64,000 nucleotides of DNA from RYN-230 sp963717125 (GCA_963717125.1 CAVQVG010000002.1:156685-220684), one strand, 5' to 3'; counted from the stretch's first letter, positions 33,117 through 41,532 are shown. Notes: a model not told the origin generated them from the letters alone. Numbers and translations are program-made.

Positions 33117-33881
33117 TCAGGCCGGTGCGCCGCCCCGGCCCGCGCCGTCGCGGAACCGGGCGATCTCGGCGGCCAGGCCAGGGTCGGCCAGGGCGGCCAT
33201 CCCGCAGCGCAGCTCGTAGGCCATCGCGTCGGCGTCGCTGAGCGACAGGCCGGCCAGCGCGGACTGGCGGTCGCTGCGCAGGCAGGTTTGCGGCAGCGCG
33301 GCGAGCTCCGCGGCCAGCGCCTCCGCGGCCTGGCGGGCCTGGCCGTGCGGAACCACGCGGCTGACCAGGCCTATCTGCAAGGCCTCGGCCGCGGGCACGA
33401 CCCGCCCGGTCAGGATCAGGTCGAGCGCCCGGCCCAGGCCGACTAGCCGGGGCAGCCGGACCGTGCCGCCGTCGATCAGCGGCACCCCCCACCGGCGGCA
33501 GAACACGCCCAGCACGGCGTCCTCCTCGGCTACCCGCAGGTCGCACCAGAGCGCGAGTTCCAGACCACCAGCCACGGCGTGCCCGGCGATGGCCGCGATC
33601 ACCGGCTTGGACAGTCGCATCCGGGTCGGGCCCATCGGGCCGTCCCCGTCCGGGGCCACCCGGTTGCCGTCCGGGCCGCCGACGGCCTTGAGGTCGGCTC
33701 CGGCGCAGAACGTCCCGCCCGCGCCGCACAGCACCGCCACGCTGGCGGTCTGGTCTTCCTCGAACCCGGCGAATGCTGCCGCCAATGCGGTGGCAGTGGG
33801 CAGGTTGACGGCGTTGCGTGCCTGGGGCCGGTCCAGGATCACGGTGGTCACTGGACCGCGGTGCTCAACCCGGACGGTCAC
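33117..33881 (-). CDS. Enoyl-CoA hydratase/isomerase (crotonase) family protein
   Basis: 254 residues, GTG start. Crotonase fold: LDRPQARNAVN near 17-27, oxyanion-hole segment GTFCAGADLKAVGG near 56-69, second oxyanion glycine in IAGHAVAGGLELALWCDLR near 98-116. The acidic residue of the second catalytic position of enoyl-CoA hydratase seems to be replaced in the GVPLIDGGTVRLPRLVG stretch, so the precise reaction is uncertain. It starts 14 bases after korB and is probably co-transcribed with korAB. Confidence 0.88.
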   Translation of the reverse strand: MTVRVEHRGPVTTVILDRPQARNAVNLPTATALAAAFAGFEEDQTASVAVLCGAGGTFCAGADLKAVGGPDGNRVAPDGDGPMGPTRMRLSKPVIAAIAGHAVAGGLELALWCDLRVAEEDAVLGVFCRRWGVPLIDGGTVRLPRLVGLGRALDLILTGRVVPAAEALQIGLVSRVVPHGQARQAAEALAAELAALPQTCLRSDRQSALAGLSLSDADAMAYELRCGMAALADPGLAAEIARFRDGAGRGGAPA

Positions 33882-33895
33882 CGGAGGTCAGGCAG

Positions 33896-34999
33896 TTAGC
33901 TGACTTGCCAGGTGTCCGAGCCGGCCAGGAGTGCGGCCAGGTCGCCCTGGCCCTGCTTGGCGCGGGCGTCCGCGATCTGCTCCGCCATCAGGTCGTCGTA
34001 GCTGGACCGGGGTGCTTGCCGGAACACGCCGATCGGGGTGTGCGCGAAATCCACCGTGTCCAGCCGGGACAGCGCGAACGCGTAGGACGGGTCCGGGTTG
34101 TGCGCATCGTGCACCAGCAGCGAGTCCGGGTCGGCGCTGGCCACGTCCACCGCCTCCAGCGAGCCGGTCCGGCTGAACCGCAGCCCCTTGCCCTGCTCGG
34201 CGCCGAACCGCACCGGCTGGCCGTCTTCCAGCCGGATCAGCGTGTCGTCCCGGGTCTCCGGGCTGGTGAGGGGGATGAACGCGTCGTCGTTGAAGATCGG
34301 GCAGTTCTGGTAGATCTCCACGAACGCCGCGCCGCGGTGGTCGGCGGCGGCGCGGAGCACCCCGGTCAGGTGCTTGCGGTCGGAGTCGATGGTCCGGGCC
34401 ACGAAGCTCGCCTCGGCGCCCAGCGCCAGCGAGACCGGGTTGAACGGGGTGTCCAGCGAACCGTACGGCGTCAACTTGGTCACCTTGCCCTGCTCCGAGG
34501 TGGGCGAGTACTGGCCCTTGGTCAGCCCGTAGATCCGGTTGTTGAACAGCAGGATCTTGATGTTGACGTTGCGGCGCAGCGCGTGGATCACGTGGTTGCC
34601 GCCGATGGACAGCGCGTCGCCGTCGCCGGTGATGACCCAGACGGACAGGTCGGGGCGGGACGCGGCCAACCCGGTCGCGATGGCCGGGGCGCGGCCGTGG
34701 ATCGAGTGCATCCCGTAGGTGTCCACGTAGTAGGGCAGCCGGGACGAGCAGCCGATGCCGGAGATGATGACCAGGTTTTCGCGGGGGATGTCCAGTTCGG
34801 GCAGGAACGACTGGAACGCGGCCAGGATGGCGTAGTCCCCGCAGCCGGGGCACCACCGGACCTCCTGGTCGGATTTGAAGTCCCTGGTCGCCAGCTTCTG
34901 GTCGGCCTTAGGCACCAGGGTCAGCGCGGCGGGCCTGCGGCCGGCCTCCTCGGCCCCGTCGTTGGCGTGCGGGCCGGTGGCCGCACCGGGGTCAGACAT
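33896..34999 (-). CDS. korB: 2-oxoacid:ferredoxin oxidoreductase beta subunit (KorB type)
   Basis: 367 residues. Binds thiamine diphosphate and an iron-sulfur cluster. WCPGCGDYAIL and GIGCSSRLPYY supply early cysteines. The TPP-Mg motif runs from GDGDALSIGG to KILLFNN. A later NCPIFND block is conserved in KorB. With KorA it oxidises 2-oxoglutarate (or another 2-oxoacid) and CoA to acyl-CoA, CO2 and reduced ferredoxin. The start overlaps the korA stop by eight bases. Confidence 0.94.
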   Translation of the reverse strand: MSDPGAATGPHANDGAEEAGRRPAALTLVPKADQKLATRDFKSDQEVRWCPGCGDYAILAAFQSFLPELDIPRENLVIISGIGCSSRLPYYVDTYGMHSIHGRAPAIATGLAASRPDLSVWVITGDGDALSIGGNHVIHALRRNVNIKILLFNNRIYGLTKGQYSPTSEQGKVTKLTPYGSLDTPFNPVSLALGAEASFVARTIDSDRKHLTGVLRAAADHRGAAFVEIYQNCPIFNDDAFIPLTSPETRDDTLIRLEDGQPVRFGAEQGKGLRFSRTGSLEAVDVASADPDSLLVHDAHNPDPSYAFALSRLDTVDFAHTPIGVFRQAPRSSYDDLMAEQIADARAKQGQGDLAALLAGSDTWQVS

Positions 35000-36860
35000 T
35001 GGCGATCACATCCTGGATGACGTCGGCCAGTTCCGCGGCGCGGAACGGCAGCCCGCGGACCCGGTTGTAGGAGATCACATCGGTGAGGTAGCGGCCGCGC
35101 AGCAGCAGGGCCAGCTGGCCGAGGTTGATCTCGGGGACCAGTACCTTGTCGTAGCTGGCCAGCACGTCGCCGAGGTTGGCCGGGAACGGGGACAGGTTGC
35201 GCAGGTGGGCCTGGGCCACCGAGCCGCCCGCCACCCGGATGCGGCGCACAGCGGCGCCGATCGACCCGAACGTGGATCCCCAGCCCAGCACCAGTACCTT
35301 GGCCTGGCCGTCCGGATCGTCCACCTCGAGCGGCCCGATGTCGGCCGCGATGCCGTCAACCTTCGCCTGGCGCAGCCGGACCATCCGGTCGTGGTTGGCC
35401 GCGTCGTAGGAGATGGTGCCGGCGCCGTCGGCCTTCTCGATTCCGCCGATCCGGTGCTCCAGGCCGGGGGTGCCGGGGATGGCCCATGGCCGGGCCAGGG
35501 TCTCCGGGTTCCGCTGGTAGGGCCGGAAATCGGTCTTGCCGTCCGGGTCTTTCCACTCGCCGGGGCTGGAGAAGGAGAACTCGTCGCGCAGCTTCGGCAG
35601 CCCGGCCACGTCGGGGACCCGCCAGGGCTCCGAGCCGTTGGCCAGATAGCCGTCGGACAGGATAATGACGGGCGTGCGGTACTTGGTGGAGATCCGCACC
35701 GCCTCGAGCGCGACGTCGAAGCAGTCCGACGGCGTGGCCGGGGCCAGCACCGCGACCGGCGACTCCCCGTTCCGGCCGTACAGCGCCATCAGCAGGTCGG
35801 CCTGCTCGGTCTTGGTCGGCATGCCGGTGGACGGCCCGGCCCGCTGGACGTCGATAACGATCAGCGGCAGCTCAAGGGAGACCGCCAGGCCGATGGTCTC
35901 TGCTTTGAGGGCCATGCCGGGTCCCGAGGTGCTGGTGACCCCGAGGGCCCCGCCGAACGACGCGCCCAGCGCGGCCCCGACCCCGGAGATCTCGTCTTCC
36001 GCCTGGAACGTGCGGACGCCGAATCGCTTGTGCTTGGACAGCTCGTGCAGGATGTCCGAGGCCGGCGTGATCGGGTAGGCGCCGAGGAACAGCGGCAGCC
36101 CGGAGCGCCGGGACGCGGCGACCAGGCCGTAGGACAGGGCGCTGTTGCCGGTGATGTTCCGGTACGTGCCCGGGGCCAGCGTCGCGGGCTTGACCTCGTA
36201 CTGGACCGAGAAGGCCTCGGTGGTCTCGCCGTAGTTCCAGCCCGCCTGGAAGGCGGTGATGTTCGCCTTCATGATCTCGGGCTTGTTCGCGAACTTGGAC
36301 CGGAGGAATTTGAGCGTGCCCTCCGGCGGCCGGTTGTACAGCCAGGACAGGAGCCCGAGCGCGAACATGTTCTTGGCCCGCTCGGCCTCCTTGCGGGAGA
36401 CGTCGATCTCCTCGAGCGCCTTGACCGTCATGGAGGTGACCGGCACGGCGTGCACGTTGTAGCCGGACAGCGAGCCATCCTCTAGCGGGCTGGCCGCGTA
36501 GCCGACCCGGGCCAGGTTGCGCTTGGTGAACTCGTCGGTGTTGGCGATGATGTCCGCGCCGCGCGGCACGTCGGCCAGGTTGGCCTTGAGCGCGGCCGGA
36601 TTCATCGCCACGAGCACGTCAGGCGCGTCGCCCGGGGTGAGGATGTCGTGGTCGGCGAAGTGCAGCTGGAAGCTGGACACACCGGGCAGCGTCCCGGCGG
36701 GCGCCCGGATCTCGGCAGGAAAATTCGGCAGCGTAGACAGGTCGTTGCCGAACGCAGCCGTCTCCTGGGTGAACCGGTCGCCGGCGAGTTGCATACCGTC
36801 ACCTGAGTCACCTGCGAAACGGATGATGACGCGGTCTAGTTGCTGGACCTGCTTGGTCAC
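34992..36860 (-). CDS. korA: 2-oxoacid:ferredoxin oxidoreductase alpha subunit, gamma-alpha fusion (KorA type)
   Basis: 622 residues, GTG start. The N-terminal gamma domain (RVIIRFAGDSGDGMQLAGD near 9-27) is fused to the alpha domain (LFLGAYPITPASDILHELSK, then GVTSTSGPGMALKAETIGL), as in mycobacterial KorA. The electron acceptor is ferredoxin; no ferredoxin gene lies directly beside it, but the divergent trio on the other side of the 436-base gap encodes a 2x[4Fe-4S] protein and complex I peripheral subunits. Confidence 0.94.
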   Translation of the reverse strand: MTKQVQQLDRVIIRFAGDSGDGMQLAGDRFTQETAAFGNDLSTLPNFPAEIRAPAGTLPGVSSFQLHFADHDILTPGDAPDVLVAMNPAALKANLADVPRGADIIANTDEFTKRNLARVGYAASPLEDGSLSGYNVHAVPVTSMTVKALEEIDVSRKEAERAKNMFALGLLSWLYNRPPEGTLKFLRSKFANKPEIMKANITAFQAGWNYGETTEAFSVQYEVKPATLAPGTYRNITGNSALSYGLVAASRRSGLPLFLGAYPITPASDILHELSKHKRFGVRTFQAEDEISGVGAALGASFGGALGVTSTSGPGMALKAETIGLAVSLELPLIVIDVQRAGPSTGMPTKTEQADLLMALYGRNGESPVAVLAPATPSDCFDVALEAVRISTKYRTPVIILSDGYLANGSEPWRVPDVAGLPKLRDEFSFSSPGEWKDPDGKTDFRPYQRNPETLARPWAIPGTPGLEHRIGGIEKADGAGTISYDAANHDRMVRLRQAKVDGIAADIGPLEVDDPDGQAKVLVLGWGSTFGSIGAAVRRIRVAGGSVAQAHLRNLSPFPANLGDVLASYDKVLVPEINLGQLALLLRGRYLTDVISYNRVRGLPFRAAELADVIQDVIANV

Positions 36861-37296
36861 AGTTGAAGGACCTCCTCGGGCGCCGCAGCCAGGCGCTGTG
36901 ACAGCGCGAGGCCAGCCAACGCCGCACCCGGCACGCTCGGCGCCCGGGCTGAGTTTGGATTGTCTTAATGTTACAGCGGTGTTCCGCCACTCCGGCGACG
37001 TCCAAGTGCTACCGGCCTAGTCGTGACCTATCTCACATTAATTCGGTTGACCAACCGGCGGGGTGCCGACGCGCGCAGGGAGCGTGACACTCGGTGCTGG
37101 ATGTCTCCCCCCTATGTCGTAGGACGTTGGGCGGGCCGCGCCGGTTCACGCCTGCGGTTTTCGGGTCGGCGGTCGGCGGAGCCGGGGTCTGGGGGCGTGC
37201 GGTTTGCGGGCCGGCGGTTTGGGGGGCCTGCGGTTTGCGGGGCCTGCGGTTTGTGCGGGCTGCGGTTTGTGCGGGCTGGCCAGGTAGGCTGGGCCG
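36861..37296. promoter_or_regulatory. Divergent region between korA and the NuoB-like gene
   Basis: 436 bases without a convincing gene. CGGTTGACCAACCG (37044-37057) is a 6-2-6 inverted repeat in the AT-richer middle and could be an operator. From about 37145 to 37285 the plus strand is a G-rich degenerate repeat of CTGCGGTTTG-type units with several runs of four to six Gs, able in principle to form G-quadruplexes just before the NuoB-like start. Promoter boxes are not clear. Confidence 0.4.
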
Positions 37297-37833
37297 GTGG
37301 CCGCCGTGGATCTTCCCCCGCCACGTGCTGGGAGCGCCGCTGGCCTGCCGGTAGTCGTGGACGCGGGCCGCGACTGTGCGCTCTGGATCTGCGACGCCGG
37401 GCTGGCCTGCTGTGCCGTGGAGGTGGCGGCGGCGCTGAGCCGGGTGGACGAGGCCTCGGCCGGTGCTGATGCTGGTCCTGATGCGGCCTCGGCCGGTGCT
37501 GGTGCGGCTGGTGCTGGTGCTGGTGGGGCTGGTGCTGGTGGGGCTGGTGCTGGTGGGGCCTCGGCCGGGGTGAACGTCTTCGTGGTGGCGGGCACGGTGA
37601 CCGACAAGCTCGCGCCGCTGGTGCTGTCGGCCTACCAGCGGGTGCCGGAACCCAGGTTCGTGTTGTCCTTTGGCGCCTGTTCCAACAGCGGCGGCCCGTA
37701 CTGGGACTCGTACTGCGTGACCAAGGGCGTGGACCAGCTCATCCCGGTGGACGTCTACGTGCCCGGCTGCCCGCCCCGGCCGGAGGCGCTGCTGGCCGGC
37801 CTGGACCGGCTGCTGGAGCGGAGCCGGACGTGA
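37297..37833 (+). CDS. NuoB-like (20-kDa, cluster N2) subunit with an Ala/Gly repeat insert
   Basis: 178 residues, GTG start. Cluster N2 ligands are recognisable: the tandem cysteines of GLACCAVEV, FGACSNSGGPYW and VYVPGCPPRPEALL. Between the CC motif and VFVVAGTVTDKLAP, where NuoB normally has the conserved quinone-side segment, there is a 40-residue low-complexity stretch of Ala and Gly coded by 15-bp repeats (GGTGCTGGTGGGGCT). No ordinary NuoB loop residues remain there. It overlaps the NuoC-like gene by ATGA. A divergent paralogue, not the operon's NuoB, which lies outside the window. Confidence 0.82.
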   Translation: MAAVDLPPPRAGSAAGLPVVVDAGRDCALWICDAGLACCAVEVAAALSRVDEASAGADAGPDAASAGAGAAGAGAGGAGAGGAGAGGASAGVNVFVVAGTVTDKLAPLVLSAYQRVPEPRFVLSFGACSNSGGPYWDSYCVTKGVDQLIPVDVYVPGCPPRPEALLAGLDRLLERSRT

Positions 37834-38393
37834 CCGGCGAGGAGATCGTCGGCCTGGTGGCGGCGGCGGCCCTGGACGCCGTGGTCGACCCGCCCGCGGG
37901 CCAGCCGGCGGTGACCGTCACCGTGCCTGCTGACGGGTGGCTGGCGTTGCTGGCCCTGGCCCGGGATCAGCTCGGCTGCGACTTCTTCGACTGGCTCGGC
38001 GCGGTGGACGAAGCGGAGGCGGGCGTGGCCGTGCTGGCCCACGTGTACTCGCTGGCCGGGCGGCACCACCTGCTGCTGCGCACCGTGCTGGACGGTGACC
38101 CGCCCCGGCTGGCCACGGCCACCGGCGTTTACCGGGGTGCGGCCTGGCACGAGCGAGAGACCCACGAGATGTTCGGCGTGGTCTTCGATGGCCATCCCGG
38201 GCTCGGCCCGCTGCTGCTGCCGGACGGCTTCGAGGGACACCCGTTGCGCAAGGACTTCCCGCTCGCCGCCCGGGCCGCCCAGGAGTGGCCCGGGGCCAGG
38301 GAGCCCGGCGAGCCGGCTGGCCCGGGCCAGCCGCTGCGCGGCCGCCGCCGGGCGGTGCCGCCGGGCGTGCCCGAGGGGTGGCCGGCCGGATGA
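37830..38393 (+). CDS. NuoC-like (30-kDa) subunit
   Basis: 187 residues. The family signature is clear: WHERETHEMFGVVFDGHPGL near residues 106-125, followed by LLLPDGFEGHPLRKDFPL. The N-terminal 90 residues keep the NuoC fold pattern (LGCDFFDWLGAVDE). The C-terminus is Arg/Pro/Gly-rich. It is coupled to NuoB-like upstream and to NuoI-like downstream. No NuoD partner follows, although NuoC and NuoD are normally adjacent or fused. Confidence 0.87.
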   Translation: MTGEEIVGLVAAAALDAVVDPPAGQPAVTVTVPADGWLALLALARDQLGCDFFDWLGAVDEAEAGVAVLAHVYSLAGRHHLLLRTVLDGDPPRLATATGVYRGAAWHERETHEMFGVVFDGHPGLGPLLLPDGFEGHPLRKDFPLAARAAQEWPGAREPGEPAGPGQPLRGRRRAVPPGVPEGWPAG

Positions 38394-38956
38394 ACGCTGC
38401 CTCCGGTGCGGACCTGCCCGTTTCCGGTACGGACCTCCCCGCGCGCAGCCGCGGGGTGATCGGGCTGCTCGAAGAGAACTGCACCGTCTGCATGCTGTGC
38501 GCCCGGGAGTGCCCTGACTGGTGCATCTACATCGAGTCACACAAGGAACCCACGCCGACCGAGCCAGGCACTGCCCCGCGCCGCGGCGGACGTCAGGTAC
38601 GCAACGCTCTCGACCGGTTCGCGATCGACTTCTCGCTCTGTATGTACTGCGGGATCTGTATCGAGGTGTGTCCCTACGACGCCCTGTTCTGGTCACCCGA
38701 GTTCAGCTATGCGGAGACCGACATCCTGGAGTTGACCCACGAGCGCGGGCGGCTGCGCGAGTGGATGTGGACCGTGCCGCCGCCGCCCGCGCACGATCCG
38801 GGCGCGCCTGTCCCTAAGGAGATGCAGGCCGTCTACGGGACCAGCGGTGAGTCTGGGTTGAGCGGTGAGTCTGGGTTGAGCGGTGGGGCTGGGGTGAGTG
38901 GTAGGGCTGGGGTGAGCGGCGAGCCCGGGCCCGGCGAGCAGGGCAGCAACGGGTAG
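38390..38956 (+). CDS. NuoI-like 2x[4Fe-4S] ferredoxin subunit
   Basis: 188 residues from the ATG at 38390 (ATGA overlap with the NuoC-like gene). Ligand sets CTVCMLCARECPDWC and CMYCGICIEVCPYDA, separated by about 45 residues. The first set has an extra cysteine (DWC). The C-terminal 35 residues consist of 18-bp repeats (SGESGL/SGGAGV). The gene ends the trio 24 bases before a hairpin that is now split by an IS element. Likely passes electrons between ferredoxin and the NuoB-like protein. Confidence 0.87.
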   Translation: MNAASGADLPVSGTDLPARSRGVIGLLEENCTVCMLCARECPDWCIYIESHKEPTPTEPGTAPRRGGRQVRNALDRFAIDFSLCMYCGICIEVCPYDALFWSPEFSYAETDILELTHERGRLREWMWTVPPPPAHDPGAPVPKEMQAVYGTSGESGLSGESGLSGGAGVSGRAGVSGEPGPGEQGSNG

Positions 38957-39010
38957 TGACAGCAGCAGCGGTTAACAGCATCAGTGCGGTGGATTGTGCC
39001 CCAGCGGTGG

Positions 39011-40674
39011 CAATGCCATGAACTTAAGGACCCGTGGCTGGTGGCGGGCTGAGGTTCACGATTGGGGTGCTGGGCGGCGTGGTGGGGTGAAATGAGACGA
39101 AGCTCCCGCTAGGACAGGTGATTGCTCAAGATCATCCGTCTGGCGAGGAGCTTCGTTGGCTGTACATGCTGCCATGGATTCCGGTTGGCGTTCCACTACG
39201 GGCCGGGTACTGGGCCGTGCCGGGATCGGGGTGCTGACCCGGTATGTGCCGCCGGCCCTGGTCGATGAGGTGCTCGCCGGCTGTGGTGCGGTGCAGCAGC
39301 GGTTCCGGTTGCTGCCGGCCCGGTTCGGGATGTATTTCGTGCTCGGCTTGTGCCTGTTCAGCCATCTGGGCTACGACCCGGTGATCCGGGAGATTCTCAG
39401 CGGCCTGGAGGCGCCGCTGCGCGCGGCGGGCTGGGGCTTCCCGTCGGCCACCGCACTGTCGCGGCTGCGGCGCCGCCTGGGCGCCGCCCCGTTTGAGCAG
39501 CTGTTCGCCCGGTTAGCCGCGGCGCTGTCACCGGGGACCGAGCCGTGGTCGCATATTTGCGGGCTGCTGGCGGTCGCCTGGGACGCCACGACCCTGCACG
39601 CGGCGGCGAGCCCGGAGAATATCGCCGCGCTCGGCCGCCAGCGCGCGGCGGCCTTCCCGCAGGTCCGGCTGGTCACGCTGATCGCGTGCGGGACCCGGGC
39701 GCTGCTGGCCGCCGCGCCCGGGCCACGCACCCAAGGCGAGCGTGCCCTGGCCGCCAGCCTGCTAGGCGCACTGCGGCCAGGCATGCTGCTGCTGGCCGAC
39801 CGCGGGTTTTACAGCTACCGGCTGTGGCGGGCCGCCGTCGCCACCAGAGCGCATCTGTGCTGGCGGGTCAAGGGCAACCTGCACCTGCCCGTCGTGCGCA
39901 CGCTGCCCGACGGGTCCTACCTGACGATCCTGGCTACCCCCAAAGAAGGCCAGCGGCGCTCACACCGCGACTCCATGCGCCGCAGGCGCGGCCGTCAGCC
40001 ACCCGGCAACCCCCTGCCCGCCACCGGGACACCAGCACGGGTCATCGAATTCACCCTCACCCTCACCGCAGCAGACGGCAGCACGCGCACCGAGCCCTAC
40101 CGGCTGATCACCACCCTGCTCGGCCCTGCCGCCGCACCCGCCCGCGCCCTGGCCGACGGGTACGCCCAGCGGTGGGCCATCGAGACCGGCTTCCGGGAAT
40201 TCAAGACCTACCTGCGCGGCCCCGGCCGCATCCTCCGCCCCAAAACACCCACCCTGGTCTACCAGGAACTCTGGGCCTACCTGATCCTCTACCAGGCCAT
40301 CCGCACCATCATGTGCCTGGCCGCTGCCGCCAGCGGCCTCGACCCCGACAGGATCAGTTTCACCACCACCCTGCACGCCACCCGCCGCACCCTGGCCACC
40401 GCACGCACCCACCCCCGCCAGGCCCTCTGCGAGATCCAGACCACCATCACCAGCACCCGCCAGCTCGTCCCCGCCCGCCCCGGCCGGATCCGCGCCCGCG
40501 CCGTCGCCAGGCACACCTCCGCCTACCGATCCTGCACCGAAGCCCGCAAACACGGCCCCCTAACCCAGCACGCCACCTGGACACTCACCATCCACCCCCC
40601 AGCCAGCCCACCACACAACCCACACAAACAACTCCCCACCCAGCAACCAGCAGGCCCCTAAGTTCCTGGCATTG
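39011..40674 (+). mobile_element. IS4-family insertion sequence, complete
   Basis: 1664 bp. The ends CAATGCCATGAACTTAAGG (left) and the complement of the right end, CAATGCCAGGAACTTAGG, are imperfect terminal inverted repeats. CCAGCGGTGG (39001-39010 and 40675-40684) is a perfect 10-bp target duplication. The single transposase gene fills most of the element. Intact ends, duplication and reading frame suggest a recent insertion. Confidence 0.93.
39156..40661 (+). CDS. IS4-family transposase
   Basis: 501 residues, TTG start after GAGGAG. DDE enzyme: VAWDATTLHAA (first Asp), LLADRGFYSYRLWRA (second Asp), and the IS4 Y-(2)-R-(3)-E-(6)-K signature YAQRWAIETGFREFKTYL with the catalytic Glu. The C-terminal 50 residues are basic and proline-rich. 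The ribosome site and the first base of the start codon lie in a 10-bp stem: 39147-39156 pairs perfectly with 39097-39106 (ACGAAGCTCC), which could hide the start in transcripts reading in from outside. Confidence 0.93.
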   Translation: MAVHAAMDSGWRSTTGRVLGRAGIGVLTRYVPPALVDEVLAGCGAVQQRFRLLPARFGMYFVLGLCLFSHLGYDPVIREILSGLEAPLRAAGWGFPSATALSRLRRRLGAAPFEQLFARLAAALSPGTEPWSHICGLLAVAWDATTLHAAASPENIAALGRQRAAAFPQVRLVTLIACGTRALLAAAPGPRTQGERALAASLLGALRPGMLLLADRGFYSYRLWRAAVATRAHLCWRVKGNLHLPVVRTLPDGSYLTILATPKEGQRRSHRDSMRRRRGRQPPGNPLPATGTPARVIEFTLTLTAADGSTRTEPYRLITTLLGPAAAPARALADGYAQRWAIETGFREFKTYLRGPGRILRPKTPTLVYQELWAYLILYQAIRTIMCLAAAASGLDPDRISFTTTLHATRRTLATARTHPRQALCEIQTTITSTRQLVPARPGRIRARAVARHTSAYRSCTEARKHGPLTQHATWTLTIHPPASPPHNPHKQLPTQQPAGP

Positions 40675-40733
40675 CCAGCGGTGGGGCACAATCCACCGCA
40701 CTGAGCTGCTGAGAGGTTGAGCGCGCCGGGATG

Positions 40734-41225
40734 TTAGCGGAAGTTGACGAACTGCAGCGCCAGGTCCAGGTCCTTGCCCTTGACCAGTGAGATCACGGCC
40801 TGCAGGTCGTCCTTCTTCTTAGACGAAACGCGTAGTTCCTCGCCCGTGACCTGGGCCCGGATGCCCTTCGGCCCCTCATCCCTGATGATCTTGCTGATCT
40901 TCTTGGAGTCCTCCTGGGAGATGCCCTCCTTGAGGGCGACCGCGATCCGGTACTCCTTGCCGGACAGCTTGGGCTCTCCAGCATCGAGGACCTTCAGCGA
41001 GACCTGCCGCCGGACCAGCTTGTCCTTGAACACGTCCAGCACCCCGTTGGCCCGTCCCTCGCTGTTGGCCCGGATCTCGATGGCGTGATCCCCGGACCGG
41101 GTGATAGAAGCACCCACCCCACGGAAATCGAACCGGGTCGAGATCTCCTTGGTGGTCTGGTTGATCGCGTTGTCTACTTCCTGTTTGTCGATCTTGCTCA
41201 CGATGTCGAAGCTGCTGTCCGCCAT
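40734..41225 (-). CDS. yajQ: YajQ-family nucleotide-binding protein
   Basis: 163 residues, the family's standard length, starting MADSSFDIVSKIDKQEVDNA and ending LDLALQFVNFR. Two ferredoxin-like half domains; FDFRGVGASI and KLSGKEYRIAVALKEGI are typical blocks. YajQ proteins bind cyclic di-GMP or other nucleotides in some bacteria; the role here is not shown. It is convergent with the NuoBCI trio across the split hairpin. Confidence 0.95.
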   Translation of the reverse strand: MADSSFDIVSKIDKQEVDNAINQTTKEISTRFDFRGVGASITRSGDHAIEIRANSEGRANGVLDVFKDKLVRRQVSLKVLDAGEPKLSGKEYRIAVALKEGISQEDSKKISKIIRDEGPKGIRAQVTGEELRVSSKKKDDLQAVISLVKGKDLDLALQFVNFR

Positions 41226-41450
41226 GCGCCGGCTCCTTCCCCTTGGCTGTGACGTCGGGTCATGAGGCTACTGCGGCCCGCGGGGCTTGGCGGCATCGCC
41301 AGCCGCGCCTCCGCCCGGACCCCTGGCGCGGGCGCGGACCAGCTGGGGGCCAGACCGGGTGCGGGCCCGGACCAGACACGGGCACAATCCGATGCGTGGC
41401 GGACGCGCGCCGTCCGCTATTCTTCACTGAGCCGTCTGCGGATGGCACCA

Positions 41451-41532
41451 GGCAGGTTGCCCGAGTGGCCAAAGGGAGCGGTCTGTAAAACCGTCGGCTT
41501 AGCCTACGTTGGTTCGAACCCAACACCTGCCA
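41451..41532 (+). tRNA. tRNA-Tyr (GTA)
   Basis: 82 nt, class II with a long variable arm. Acceptor arms GGCAGGT and ACCTGCC with discriminator A; anticodon GTA at 41485-41487 inside CTGTAAA; T arm GTTGGTTCGAACCCAAC. No encoded CCA. The gene is complete and its 3' 55 bases are the left attachment site of the island. A hairpin brought by the island follows at 41549-41582. Confidence 0.96.
41478..41532 (+). repeat. att site 1: 3' end of tRNA-Tyr
   Basis: 55 bases from GCGGTCTGTAAAACCG to the discriminator base are identical to 52605-52659, and 50 of them from CTGTAAAACC onward are identical to 58458-58507. Integration into the 3' half of a tRNA regenerates the tRNA, here on the left side of the island. 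Confidence 0.92.

Larger units (their letters stand above)
38981..40704. terminator. Bidirectional hairpin (copy 2), split by an IS element
   Basis: Left arm 38981-39000 (TCAGTGCGGTGGATTGTGCC) and right arm 40685-40704 are a perfect 20-bp inverted match. Without the inserted element and one copy of the 10-bp duplication, the arms would enclose the 10-base loop CCAGCGGTGG. It would end the NuoBCI transcript and the convergent yajQ transcript. Its relative is at 24751-24802. Confidence 0.85.

Noticed and set aside
32887..33729. Minus-strand 280-codon frame including the 39-bp repeats as a second gene
   Set aside because: It is the out-of-frame shadow of the crotonase gene; its start has no ribosome site and the repeat region lies after the crotonase stop.
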